Virus record (IMG/VR): IMGVR_UViG_3300035130_000240
Span: 1 to 22,819 of that record
DNA length: 22,819 nucleotides
DNA from: a virus
Reading direction: 5' to 3' (one strand)
In this document: positions 6,937-14,939 of the stretch, piece by piece
Numbering within the stretch: position 1 is the stretch's first letter
Layout: every line of letters starts with the position of its first letter
Notes under the pieces: model-generated
Told to the model about the DNA's origin: nothing
The model's database searches: none
What the model saw: the letters and a program-made list of their open reading frames with translations, nothing else
Program-made: the position numbers and the translations under genes

Positions 6937-9923
6937 TCGCAGTTACTCCGCTCGGGAAAACGCCAGACAGACTTGATGGTTGACGTGTTGTTTCCCTCGT
7001 CGTCCTCTTCATCTTCCCTCTCAATCTCCACGATCTTCGGTCTGGGTATCCACTTGAGTACCACAGCCTTGAACTTGGCAAAATGTTCTGGCTTACCGGA
7101 GATAGACACCAGCCCATTACCTAGCAGCTTCATCTTAAGTGTCTCGCCCCAGCTAACACCAACGTCGAAGTCCACTGCCAACGGTACCCTAAGCCAATCC
7201 AGATTTTCGGATGGCCAGTCCTCCATGATTTCCTTGAGCACCAAGGCATAAGCCAACAGCTCTCCGGGATAAATAGAACTACAAATGGAGTCATGAATTG
7301 TCGCCCAAATGCTCGACTTGAAGTCGTCTGCTTCTATCCGCTCCGTGGCCATGGTCAACGCGTTGGTGCAGATGTCTCCTGCGGTCATCTGTATGGGGTT
7401 GTTTATACCGCGTCGGCGGAGATCATCCTTATCGTATTTCTTCTTGTCTAGTATGCGTCGAAAGCCCCACTCGCTCCATACCTCGCCATCTTGCTGAGCC
7501 TGCTTCTCCTGCTGTTTATGATAGCGCCGGACAGACGGAAATGTGTCTAGATACTTCTTGATGATCTTCTGGGCTTTCGCCTTGGAAATGCCCAGCTGAC
7601 CAGCCACAGCTGCAGCACCACGACCACCGATCGCAACGCCGAGGGATACCGCTTTGTGTGAGCTTCGCTCAACGCTCGTTACGCTCTTCTCGTCTTTACC
7701 TTGGCAAAGAGCCGTCACCAAGGTATGGATATCTCGGCCCTCCCGAAAGGCCTTTATCATCTCCTCGTCGCCACAGTAGTTAGCCAAAACACGCAATTCC
7801 TGCTGCGACCAGTCAGCAATCAAGATTAACCCAAGATCGTGTAACGGGATTACACACTCCTTGGTTACGGAGCCTCGGGTGATCCCATGCCAAGGTGGTA
7901 CGCCTTTGCAGTTGTATCGCCCCGTATCCGTCGTCCTGATGCCGAACTGTGCATGCGCTACGTCCTCAAGGTCAGCATATTTGGGTATCGGCTTGAGAAA
8001 GCTGCTGTTCAGCTTCGCGGCTGCGTTATACCGCTGAAGCTCCTTGATTGCCTTTACCTTCTCATCTATCTCGATCTTGGTTGAGTCTCGTTTAGCTTTA
8101 TCCAGTTTGTCATAAAGACTAACCAAAATATCGTTCAAGACGTCTTTGTCCGCAGATGGGGCACCTGCGTCTGTTGTTCTGATCACTGGGCACTTGAGGA
8201 TATCGAACAACCACACACGTTTGTTGCGCGGCGAAGACAGCTTTATCTCCTTCGGCACTTTCTTCACCTCTGGCATGTCTTCTAGCTTGCGCCGCACCTG
8301 ATCTTCGTAGCTCTGGTCAAACCACTGTTGGACTTCGTCCATGGTCTGCTGCATTTCTTGGTATGCCTGCTCAAACCGACGAAGGTCGAGCTTTATTCCT
8401 CTTCGCTCCATCTCCACAGTGGGCAAAATAGCAGGCACCGTGACTCGTTCGTGTGGGTCTAACAGCCCCTCTTCGTCCAGCAAATCGGTCAGCTTTTCGT
8501 GTAATCGGCCAGTACTGTCAGCATCAGCACAGCAATACCTATGCACGAGGAACAAGTCTAAGTCGCCCATGTGGCGTTCGCGATAAATCACTTTATCAGC
8601 ATCGACCTCGATCGCCCACGGGTTGTGCTTCTTGTCGGTCAGCCGACTTAGATTGTCAGTCAAGTCTAAGGTAAGCTGTTCATATTGGCCTTCGATGGGC
8701 AACCACGGAGGCAAATCCAGAAGCGCCTGCTCCATTTCATCTTTGTGGCTGACCATACCGAGGTATCGCGTAGCCAACGTCTCCAAATTCTTCTCACCCA
8801 TGTCGTTGTAAAGCGACCAATGAGCAAGATAGGTATCGCCTGCTACCTTTTTGGGGAAAATGCCTACTCGGTTAAGCCAATGGATATCGAACTTGAGGTT
8901 ATGCCCTACCAACGGCACTGTCGCCAGCAAGTCGTTGGTCATATGTATAATCGCCCGTAAGCTAATCGTATCCTTCCAAAACGGCGACTCCGGATGGTTG
9001 AACGGCACAGTGTACCCACGCCCAGGTCTATCGGAAAGCGAAAACAAGAGCAGTTCGCCGTAGGGAAGCAAGAAGCTGTGCAGCCCAGTGGTCTCAGTAT
9101 CGAGCGCCACAAAGTCGATATGCCCTTCGCGATAAGCTCGTTTGATCTTGGTGTAGACCTTTTTGATCTTCTCCAATGAGTCGAGCAGAACGTATTTGTC
9201 CCAAGGTACCTGGTCCTCGCCAGTTATCTTCTTCGTCAGATATGATAAATCCTCGAGGATATACTGCCTGGCTTCCTCGCCACCTCCGCGCAGAACGTAT
9301 GACGGATGAAAAGTCGGCCAGACAGTAAACTCCTCGCATTTGAACTTCGGAAAGCCATGCTTCTCCCCTCTCTCAATGGCTTTCCTGCGTTGCAGCTGAG
9401 TATGCGTGTCCTTAGGCAACAGACCCATCTGATCCGTAGACTTCAGCCACTTAAGGAGCTTGCCAAATCTGAAGTCTATCGATGGAAACTCGGATACCCA
9501 ACGCTTACGGCGAACGCCGCTTATCGCCTTGGCATCGGGGATGAAAAACTTCGCAGAAGTATAACCTAACGGCACGATGAACACCGGTCGCAACCTCAAC
9601 ACTTCCGCTTCGATATACGGCCGGCAAGCTTCTATTTCTTCTGGTTCGGGTGGGCGTACTCCTTTCCTCCGGTTCTTCGGATTCCGCAACGGCACGCACC
9701 TAACGACGTTGGTCCAACGACACCACTCCTCATCCACGCCAGCTTGTTTCATCAAGCTCTTCAGCTCACGCCAAGCTTCGCCAACAAAAGCCTTGCCTTG
9801 TTCGTCCTCATCCCGTCCTGGCGCTTCGCCGACGAACAAGACGATTGGCTTTTCGGCACCTCGCGCGTTGACCTTCACCGTTGTCGCCGACTTGTGCAGC
9901 CGGCAGCGCGTACAGTCACCCAT
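6933..9923 (-). CDS. Family-4 uracil-DNA glycosylase fused to family A DNA polymerase (3'-5' exo + pol)
   Basis: A 996-residue fusion. Residues 1 to about 230 form a complete family-4 (Fe-S) uracil-DNA glycosylase: cluster ligands C4, C7, C76 and C100 (the 69-residue gap between the second and third matches thermophilic UDGs), motif GEAPGRDEDEQGKAFVG (32-48), and HPSYVLR (206-212). Residues 268-480 form a DEDDy proofreading exonuclease: D275-x-E277, N342...D346 and Y463...D467. Residues 490-930 form a Pol I-type polymerase: motif A IADWSQQELR (702-711), O-helix R753...K757, and motif C IHDS (876-879). The O-helix has Leu761 and Ile765 where E. coli Pol I has Phe762 and Tyr766. An acidic tail (968-976) follows. 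There is no 5' nuclease domain; a separate FEN gene lies downstream. The ATG follows the GroES TAA by one base. This is the likely replicative polymerase, and the glycosylase could check for uracil at the fork. Confidence 0.95.
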   Translation of the reverse strand: MGDCTRCRLHKSATTVKVNARGAEKPIVLFVGEAPGRDEDEQGKAFVGEAWRELKSLMKQAGVDEEWCRWTNVVRCVPLRNPKNRRKGVRPPEPEEIEACRPYIEAEVLRLRPVFIVPLGYTSAKFFIPDAKAISGVRRKRWVSEFPSIDFRFGKLLKWLKSTDQMGLLPKDTHTQLQRRKAIERGEKHGFPKFKCEEFTVWPTFHPSYVLRGGGEEARQYILEDLSYLTKKITGEDQVPWDKYVLLDSLEKIKKVYTKIKRAYREGHIDFVALDTETTGLHSFLLPYGELLLFSLSDRPGRGYTVPFNHPESPFWKDTISLRAIIHMTNDLLATVPLVGHNLKFDIHWLNRVGIFPKKVAGDTYLAHWSLYNDMGEKNLETLATRYLGMVSHKDEMEQALLDLPPWLPIEGQYEQLTLDLTDNLSRLTDKKHNPWAIEVDADKVIYRERHMGDLDLFLVHRYCCADADSTGRLHEKLTDLLDEEGLLDPHERVTVPAILPTVEMERRGIKLDLRRFEQAYQEMQQTMDEVQQWFDQSYEDQVRRKLEDMPEVKKVPKEIKLSSPRNKRVWLFDILKCPVIRTTDAGAPSADKDVLNDILVSLYDKLDKAKRDSTKIEIDEKVKAIKELQRYNAAAKLNSSFLKPIPKYADLEDVAHAQFGIRTTDTGRYNCKGVPPWHGITRGSVTKECVIPLHDLGLILIADWSQQELRVLANYCGDEEMIKAFREGRDIHTLVTALCQGKDEKSVTSVERSSHKAVSLGVAIGGRGAAAVAGQLGISKAKAQKIIKKYLDTFPSVRRYHKQQEKQAQQDGEVWSEWGFRRILDKKKYDKDDLRRRGINNPIQMTAGDICTNALTMATERIEADDFKSSIWATIHDSICSSIYPGELLAYALVLKEIMEDWPSENLDWLRVPLAVDFDVGVSWGETLKMKLLGNGLVSISGKPEHFAKFKAVVLKWIPRPKIVEIEREDEEDDEGNNTSTIKSVWRFPERSNCE

Positions 9924-9924
9924 T

Positions 9925-10275
9925 TTACTCGCTCGGCACGTCTAGTGCTTCGTCCAATAACTTCTCTGCCCCTTCCTCAAACTCGACGCGAGCTTGGCAG
10001 TCAGCCCACTTGACGATGGTCACGTTCTTGTTGCCCAGACGGAATACGGTACCGATGTACCTAGCAATGAGCCAGTACTCACCGGGCTCACACTGCGGTT
10101 TGGTTTCGGGTCGGTTGGGCAAACCTGGCCCAACTTCGATGATCTTGGCTAGGTTGCTTTCTTGCCGATCCTCGTGGAACGGCATGATTACACCGGCCGG
10201 TGTTCTGGTTGAGTCAACCCGTTGTACCAACACAAGATCGTGGTGCACATGTACTTTCTTTACGCTGTAGATCAT
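9925..10275 (-). CDS. GroES/Cpn10-like co-chaperonin
   Basis: A 116-residue GroES homologue. It has the Cpn10 opening VHHDLVLVQRV (10-20), which matches the HDRVLVKR type, then a mobile-loop equivalent STRTPAGVIMP (22-32) that would contact GroEL. IIEVGPG (45-51) matches the AVGPG element, and GEYWLIARYIGTVF (about 64-77) matches the VLFGKYAGTEV strand. Some phages, such as T4 (gp31) and RB49 (CocO), encode their own co-chaperonin so that host GroEL can fold the major capsid protein; this one keeps recognisable Cpn10 sequence, unlike gp31. No GroEL is present in the window. The ATG overlaps the upstream TGA (ATGA). The acidic C-terminal extension (EEGAEKLLDEALDVPSE) is extra. Confidence 0.88.
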   Translation of the reverse strand: MIYSVKKVHVHHDLVLVQRVDSTRTPAGVIMPFHEDRQESNLAKIIEVGPGLPNRPETKPQCEPGEYWLIARYIGTVFRLGNKNVTIVKWADCQARVEFEEGAEKLLDEALDVPSE

Positions 10276-10517
10276 TTTCTTGTCCTTTGCTGTTTCTTGT
10301 GGTCAGGGTTGTATCGGCGAATAGTTATGTCCAGCCCGAACTCTCCGCTGTCGTTCTCCCAAGGAAACGCATGGATAACGGAATCAGTAAGATCCAGTTG
10401 AGCTGGCACACGTGCCTTCGTGAAATAATAACGATCACCGTTGGCGTTTTCTGCGCCGACTAGGCCAATACGGATCTTTTCCATACCCACTACGGCCTCT
10501 TCTGAATCGTTTGGCAT
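10272..10517 (-). CDS. Hypothetical protein (81 aa), overlapping primase 3' end
   Basis: An 81-residue protein with no recognised family. The segment from residue 12 (MEKIRIGLVGAENANGDRY) to about 70 alternates strands and turns; the end is basic (HKKQQRTRK). An ATG at 10517 has AAGGA 7 bases upstream; an internal ATG at 10484 is an alternative that would begin at MEKIRIG. The gene overlaps the end of the primase gene by 83 bases in a different frame, longer than any other overlap here. Its stop overlaps the GroES ATG (ATGA). Confidence 0.7.
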   Translation of the reverse strand: MPNDSEEAVVGMEKIRIGLVGAENANGDRYYFTKARVPAQLDLTDSVIHAFPWENDSGEFGLDITIRRYNPDHKKQQRTRK

Positions 10518-11499
10518 TACCTTGTCCTTGCCCCCGCAAGGTGAAAATCACCCGGTTGCGTAGGCTGAATGGCAGCGCTTCTTTCCTTCGCTGCTCGAAG
10601 TCAGTGCAAGAGTCGGGGTCCTCGTCATAGTCGAACTCGACCAACGACACCGAACACCGACGCTCGGTTAATGCTTGAGCCAACGCCACAGCATCTTTCC
10701 GCGCATCACCATCCAGAGCGACCACATACTTATCGAACTTAGCCCTAACCAACATAGAAATTTGAGCGTCAGAAATGTTCTTCCCGTACGTGCCTACTGC
10801 GTCGTCACCCACAGCAATCGCAGAGAATACCCCCTCTGTGATCACCACTTCCGTATAGGCAATAGCCGCAGACAGATGAAATACCTGAGTCCGGGCGTTC
10901 GTGCCTTCCGGGTTTTTATACCTGAGCTTGTGGCCGCGATATGTGCGGGCTACCCAATAGCAGCAGTCGCCATAGTCGTCAAAGTCAGGAATAACTACCC
11001 GTCCTTCCCCCGCATAGTATTTCCTCTCCTCTTTAGTCATTTCGGCCAAATCTTCAGTACCGAACCCAATCCGATAGCGTTCGATGATTCGCCAGCTGAG
11101 CCCACGCTTCGCCAAGTACTGATAAGCCTCACTGCCTTCGATGACTTCCATGTAGTCCTTTGGCAGCTCGACAGGCACAGCATACCTAGGCATGAACCGA
11201 CGGAAGCCTTTTATTTCCTTGACAAACTCGCTCCATCGAGCCGCTGTGTATCGATGGTCCTCTACGCCTTGACCACAAAGCAACCGCTTAACCGGACCGC
11301 TAGCCTTGCATCGCATGCAGTGGTACCAACCAACGACACCATCGATCACCAAGCTAGGATTAATATACAACCGATATTTTTGGTCCTGCTTGCCCACACG
11401 TGTTGAGCAAAACGGGCATTTGAAGCGTAGCTCGCCTTTGCCCGTAGTCTTAAAGTCGCCCAGTATTCGAGCGAACGGGTTTATCTGAACAAACGCCAT
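10435..11499 (-). CDS. DnaG-type primase (zinc finger + Toprim)
   Basis: A 354-residue primase. An N-terminal zinc-binding domain has CPFC (28-31) and CMRC (61-64), typical of the CHC2/T7 gp4-like zinc finger that reads the template. The Toprim core has VVITEGVFSA (218-227) with the catalytic Glu222, YVVALDGDA (258-266) with D263-x-D265, and an acidic cluster FDYDEDPD (289-296). It would make RNA primers with the DnaB-like helicase of the same operon. It is shorter than bacterial DnaG and lacks an obvious helicase-binding domain. The start is the ATG at 11499, sharing one base with the upstream TGA (TGATG). The last 30 or so residues are very basic (for example RRRKRQR) and are encoded where the next gene overlaps, so the tail may be a by-product of overprinting. 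Confidence 0.9.
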   Translation of the reverse strand: MAFVQINPFARILGDFKTTGKGELRFKCPFCSTRVGKQDQKYRLYINPSLVIDGVVGWYHCMRCKASGPVKRLLCGQGVEDHRYTAARWSEFVKEIKGFRRFMPRYAVPVELPKDYMEVIEGSEAYQYLAKRGLSWRIIERYRIGFGTEDLAEMTKEERKYYAGEGRVVIPDFDDYGDCCYWVARTYRGHKLRYKNPEGTNARTQVFHLSAAIAYTEVVITEGVFSAIAVGDDAVGTYGKNISDAQISMLVRAKFDKYVVALDGDARKDAVALAQALTERRCSVSLVEFDYDEDPDSCTDFEQRRKEALPFSLRNRVIFTLRGQGQGNAKRFRRGRSGYGKDPYWPSRRRKRQR

Positions 11500-11768
11500 C
11501 AATAAATCGGGTTACACGCTCTACCGCGAGCCAACAACGACCGAAGGGCCTTGTTCGCCAAAGCTTTGGGCGTCATCCTGTAGTCCTCGCTGGCGCTGAA
11601 CTCCTTCTTGAACGTGCCCCATTTAGCTACCACTCGACGAACCAACACGTATCGTGGCAATTTCCTCAGCTTACGAAGCTTGGCGCCCAACGCCGCTTCC
11701 TCCCTAGCTCTCTGCTCCCAATACTCGCGCCGTCTCTGTTCCTCTTCGGTCTCTTCCCGCTTATCCAT
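11499..11768 (-). CDS. Hypothetical highly charged helical protein (89 aa)
   Basis: An 89-residue protein. Residues 1-40 are nearly all Glu, Arg, Lys and Ala (for example REETEEEQRRREYWEQR) and should form a long helix. The rest (PRYVLVRRVVAKWGTFKKEF and onward) is basic and could bind nucleic acid. No family is recognised. The ATG at 11768 has AGGA 6 bases upstream and overlaps the preceding gene by 8 bases; the TGA overlaps the primase ATG. It sits directly between the PurZ-like region and primase. Confidence 0.72.
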   Translation of the reverse strand: MDKREETEEEQRRREYWEQRAREEAALGAKLRKLRKLPRYVLVRRVVAKWGTFKKEFSASEDYRMTPKALANKALRSLLARGRACNPIY

Positions 11769-12003
11769 AAGTGATCCTTTTGAACTCGCCCCATGTCAGC
11801 GGGTATACACCAACAGTAGTCTTCCTGTTGACAAGAACACCTAGTTGGGTCACCCTAGCTCCGTTAGGCGCATGCGCACCACCAATGTGCAAAGACTGAC
11901 CGTATTCCTTGATGTCTTCGTCGTCGGCCACCACATATTCTTCGCCTTGCCTTACTGCCAACCTAATGGCCTTACCTAATCTAGTGTCCTCCGGAAATAT
12001 CAT
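11761..12003 (-). CDS. Hypothetical protein (80 aa) coupled to the PurZ-like gene
   Basis: An 80-residue protein starting MIFPEDTRLGKAIRLAV and ending WGEFKRITYG. It mixes helix (8-20) and strands (VTQLGVLVNRKTTVGVYPL, 53-71) with a Gly/His-containing turn (LHIGGAHAPNGA, 39-50). It does not show HD, MazG or Nudix motifs, so there is no sign that it is a nucleotide hydrolase. The ATG overlaps the TGA of the kinase-PurZ gene (ATGA), which places it under the same translation control. I do not recognise it. Confidence 0.75.
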   Translation of the reverse strand: MIFPEDTRLGKAIRLAVRQGEEYVVADDEDIKEYGQSLHIGGAHAPNGARVTQLGVLVNRKTTVGVYPLTWGEFKRITYG

Positions 12004-13589
12004 GCCCACACCCGACGGTCGATGATCGCATTCGGCCCGAACTCCTTAGAGACCAGACTGACTGGAACACCGGTCTGTTCCTCGATGCGCTTGATCAGGT
12101 GCTTGGCGGTGGAGTCCAACTCATCAAAACTCGTTGCTGCCCGGTTTTTGATATTCAGGTAGTCGACAAACGTCAAGGCAATGTCGGTGGGGGCATTAAG
12201 GTGACAACTTTGCCTGAGCAAACCCCAGTCGAACTCGCCAATGCGTCGCTTGCGCTTGGTCGTAGAGGTGGTTTCCGTTTTCTGAAGCTCAGCAAGGTCA
12301 ATGCCTGCACGCTCATGAATTTCCTCGATAGTGATCTCCTTGAACATTGGCCCACTGGTTCCTCCTTGAGGAGACTGCACACGAATAGGATAGGTACGGC
12401 AGATCATCATCACGCGGTTGACTCTCGACGGAGGAACACCGGCCTCGGACAATAACCCGCTGATGGAACAGTCACGGCTAGTGCAGTAAGGAAAAGGGCC
12501 ATGGTGAAGACTGAGCCCAGTACCCTGAGTACCTTCGACGAGCACGCGACGACCCTCGGCGTAAGCCGACTCCAGCACCGACATCGTAGGCGTGATGTAC
12601 TTCTTTAGATCGTCGTGATTACCGGCCAACACCGTGTCCAACCCACGAAGTACCTTTCGCGCCGTTGCCTGGCCAACACCTTGCCCAGTCGACCCTATCT
12701 CGCCCACAAGCCCGCGTGCCTCCTTCTCCTTGTCCTCGTCGCTGATGATCATGGCGTTCGGGTCGATGAACAGCCTATCCGGACCAAGACCACACTCCTT
12801 GATCTCGTCGAGCAGACGGGGTACGTACATCACTGCGCCGGGTGCCAACACGATCTTGGCCTTGGTACAACGAGTACCGGAGGGTAGATGGTGAAAAACG
12901 TAAACACCCTCGGGTTCCCAGACGGAATGGCCGGCATTTGGTCCGCCACTGCGGATAAGGACATCGTATTCCTTGGCGACATAGGCAGCCACATTGCCTT
13001 TGCCTTCGCTACCATACTGACCGCCCAGCAACACGTCCACCGAACGATGCTCGCTTGGAGCCTCACCCATGATGATCAACGCGCGCCCAAAGGTCTGGCC
13101 AGGAGAAGACCAACCCGTGTCGATCACGCCATCCGACAGATCGGCGAGCTTGTTGACCGCCTGCTCAACCGGGCAACGCTTGGCGCTATCATAGTCGGTG
13201 TCGATCACATTGAAGTTGTTGCGTACCTTGAACCGTTCGCGAAGCATCCGGTCAGGAGCAATCAGATGAATATGCGTTACCAACGCAAAACGCTCACGAA
13301 TGGCACGCACCTGCTCGGGAGTACGCACGGCGTCGATCACGAAACCGATACCACATCCCTCCACGTCGGCCTCCATTTCCTCCACGATCCATCGGCCATT
13401 CGTATCTCCATCCAAGCTACGGCCTAGCTCCTGCAGCAGCTCACGATTCTGGTTAGCGCCGAGTCGCTTGCGGATAGCCTCCCTGGTCTTGAAGTGCCGC
13501 ATGCCAAACCTACGAGCCAAGTTCTCGGCAAGATGCGACTTGCCAGACGCGATAGCGCCAGTAATCAACACCACTCTATTGGACAGCAT
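12000..13589 (-). CDS. purZ: P-loop nucleoside-monophosphate-kinase-like domain fused to PurZ-type adenylosuccinate synthetase
   Basis: A 529-residue fusion. Residues 1 to about 160 form a P-loop kinase-like domain with Walker A GAIASGKS (11-18), VIDAVRTPEQV (84-94) and LIAPDRMLRERF (109-120), resembling NMP/dephospho-CoA kinases. Residues 185-529 form a short, phage/archaeal-sized adenylosuccinate synthetase with P-loop GGQYGSEGKG (189-198), GGPNAGHS (215-222), GSTGQGVG (299-306), VEGTQGTGLSLHHG (351-364) and TTKRKRRIGEFDW (443-455). PurA uses an Asp in its GDEGKG loop to attack IMP; here it is Ser194, as in PurZ, which takes dGMP plus Asp toward 2-amino-dAMP (dZMP). Host PurB would finish the reaction. 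The fused kinase could phosphorylate dZMP or dGMP, but its substrate is unknown. AGGAGG lies 5 bases before the ATG at 13589. An archaeal-type PurA is the main alternative. Confidence 0.87.
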   Translation of the reverse strand: MLSNRVVLITGAIASGKSHLAENLARRFGMRHFKTREAIRKRLGANQNRELLQELGRSLDGDTNGRWIVEEMEADVEGCGIGFVIDAVRTPEQVRAIRERFALVTHIHLIAPDRMLRERFKVRNNFNVIDTDYDSAKRCPVEQAVNKLADLSDGVIDTGWSSPGQTFGRALIIMGEAPSEHRSVDVLLGGQYGSEGKGNVAAYVAKEYDVLIRSGGPNAGHSVWEPEGVYVFHHLPSGTRCTKAKIVLAPGAVMYVPRLLDEIKECGLGPDRLFIDPNAMIISDEDKEKEARGLVGEIGSTGQGVGQATARKVLRGLDTVLAGNHDDLKKYITPTMSVLESAYAEGRRVLVEGTQGTGLSLHHGPFPYCTSRDCSISGLLSEAGVPPSRVNRVMMICRTYPIRVQSPQGGTSGPMFKEITIEEIHERAGIDLAELQKTETTSTTKRKRRIGEFDWGLLRQSCHLNAPTDIALTFVDYLNIKNRAATSFDELDSTAKHLIKRIEEQTGVPVSLVSKEFGPNAIIDRRVWA

Positions 13590-14939
13590 TTAGTCCTCCT
13601 CTTCATCTCGTTCTTGTTCAATTTCCTCTGCTGTAAGCTGGCGAACGTAGCAAGCTCCCAGGTCCGTAAACAGCGGAACGACGTATTTGCTCCGCCCACG
13701 ACGCACCTTATCAACCCACATACGCGCTCTGCTGTTGATGTGTTCCTCGTTTGTTTGATTGAAGCTGACGATGCCGTCGGCCTTTGCTGCTTTTAACCAA
13801 CTATCAGCAATATTATCCATGGTAATTACGTCTGTGTCCTTGTCTGGTCGCCACCGCCTTACTTGCGAAGCTACCCAAACAAGCACATCGAAGTCAGCAG
13901 CAATGGCGCCAAGCTCGCTATACACCCGGCCCATGTTTAGGTACATGTTGTCGTGGTTGTACGGCCTAAACTCGTCTGGATAGTCAACAATGAGCATCGC
14001 CGGCCGCACACCATCAACCGCAATTAGCCTTTCCAGATAAGCCCTGACGCCTATTGGGTTGATCGAATATGACGAGTAGTACTTGATGCGTAGGTACCGC
14101 TCAAGAAGACGATCTAACTTGGCTGCCTTGCGAAGGTACTCCTCCGAACCATCGGTTACGTCGTCTATCGACAGAAGCGACAACCGCGCACCGTACCTAG
14201 CACTGACGTCCAGTTCGTCAAGATCACCAATGGTTATATGGACGACCGGTAAGGCCTCAGTGGCAATGCATACCGCACCAAAGTTGGTGAGCAACTGGGA
14301 CTTACCGATACCAGGCATACCCATCACTATCCACACCTCACCCCTACCTGGCCCACCACGCAACCCACGGTCGAACATCGGGAAGTTGGTCGGTATCTTG
14401 CCCCGGTTATAAACCGACTCCCTTGCCATCGAAGGAAGATCATAGAAGCTACCGAACAGCTGAGTGCCAAGTTGGTTCGCGTTTGACCCAACAGCGGCAG
14501 CGTCGCTGATCAGTCTGGTAACTTTGTCGAACTCGTCATCGTCTTCTATTAGGTCCGTAGCCTCAATAATGGCCACGCGCATGGCCTGGCGCTTACCAAA
14601 CCGGATCACCCTTTCGCTGATCGCGTCTCGGTCTAGCAAGTTCACTCGGTAAAGATCAGCAATCTCGGAGAGTATGTCGTCTATTTCCTCCTTCGGCACC
14701 TTGTATGAAGTCGCGAACTCCTTTATTTCCTCGACCAACGTCGCATGGCTAGGCACTTGCCCGTGCCGTTCCACCAAATCCAAACAAACACGAGTGGCAG
14801 TTGAGAGATACGGATAGTCAAAATAGCGCGGATCTATAACATCCTGGTAGTCACGCAGAAAAGTGACGTCACGCAGGCATAAGGCGGCTATTCGGCGCTG
14901 GAACGCCTCGGTGTATCGATATGTCTCCTGCCGACTCAC
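13590..14939 (-). CDS. DnaB/gp41-like replicative helicase
   Basis: A 449-residue protein. The N-terminal 150 residues are helical, as in DnaB-family N-domains. The C-terminal RecA-type motor has Walker A GMPGIGKSQ (207-215), the preceding GGPGRGEVWIVMG, Walker B MLIVDYPDEF (316-325), and a later ADSWLKAAKADGIVSFNQ stretch like the motif 3/4 region. The end is acidic (EEIEQERDEEED). It should be the ring helicase that unwinds DNA at the fork and works with the primase three genes downstream. The GTG at 14939 overlaps the TGA of the upstream gene (GTGA) and is preferred; an in-frame GTG at 14945 is possible. The last codons contain the strong Shine-Dalgarno of the kinase-PurZ gene. Confidence 0.88.
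   Translation of the reverse strand: MSRQETYRYTEAFQRRIAALCLRDVTFLRDYQDVIDPRYFDYPYLSTATRVCLDLVERHGQVPSHATLVEEIKEFATSYKVPKEEIDDILSEIADLYRVNLLDRDAISERVIRFGKRQAMRVAIIEATDLIEDDDEFDKVTRLISDAAAVGSNANQLGTQLFGSFYDLPSMARESVYNRGKIPTNFPMFDRGLRGGPGRGEVWIVMGMPGIGKSQLLTNFGAVCIATEALPVVHITIGDLDELDVSARYGARLSLLSIDDVTDGSEEYLRKAAKLDRLLERYLRIKYYSSYSINPIGVRAYLERLIAVDGVRPAMLIVDYPDEFRPYNHDNMYLNMGRVYSELGAIAADFDVLVWVASQVRRWRPDKDTDVITMDNIADSWLKAAKADGIVSFNQTNEEHINSRARMWVDKVRRGRSKYVVPLFTDLGACYVRQLTAEEIEQERDEEED
13595..13600 (-). promoter_or_regulatory. Perfect Shine-Dalgarno for the kinase-PurZ gene
   Basis: AGGAGG on the minus strand lies 5 bases before the ATG at 13589, inside the Glu-Glu-Asp codons that end the helicase gene. 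It is among the strongest ribosome-binding sites in the window, whereas many neighbouring genes rely on stop-start overlap, so this enzyme may be translated at a high level. Confidence 0.8.
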
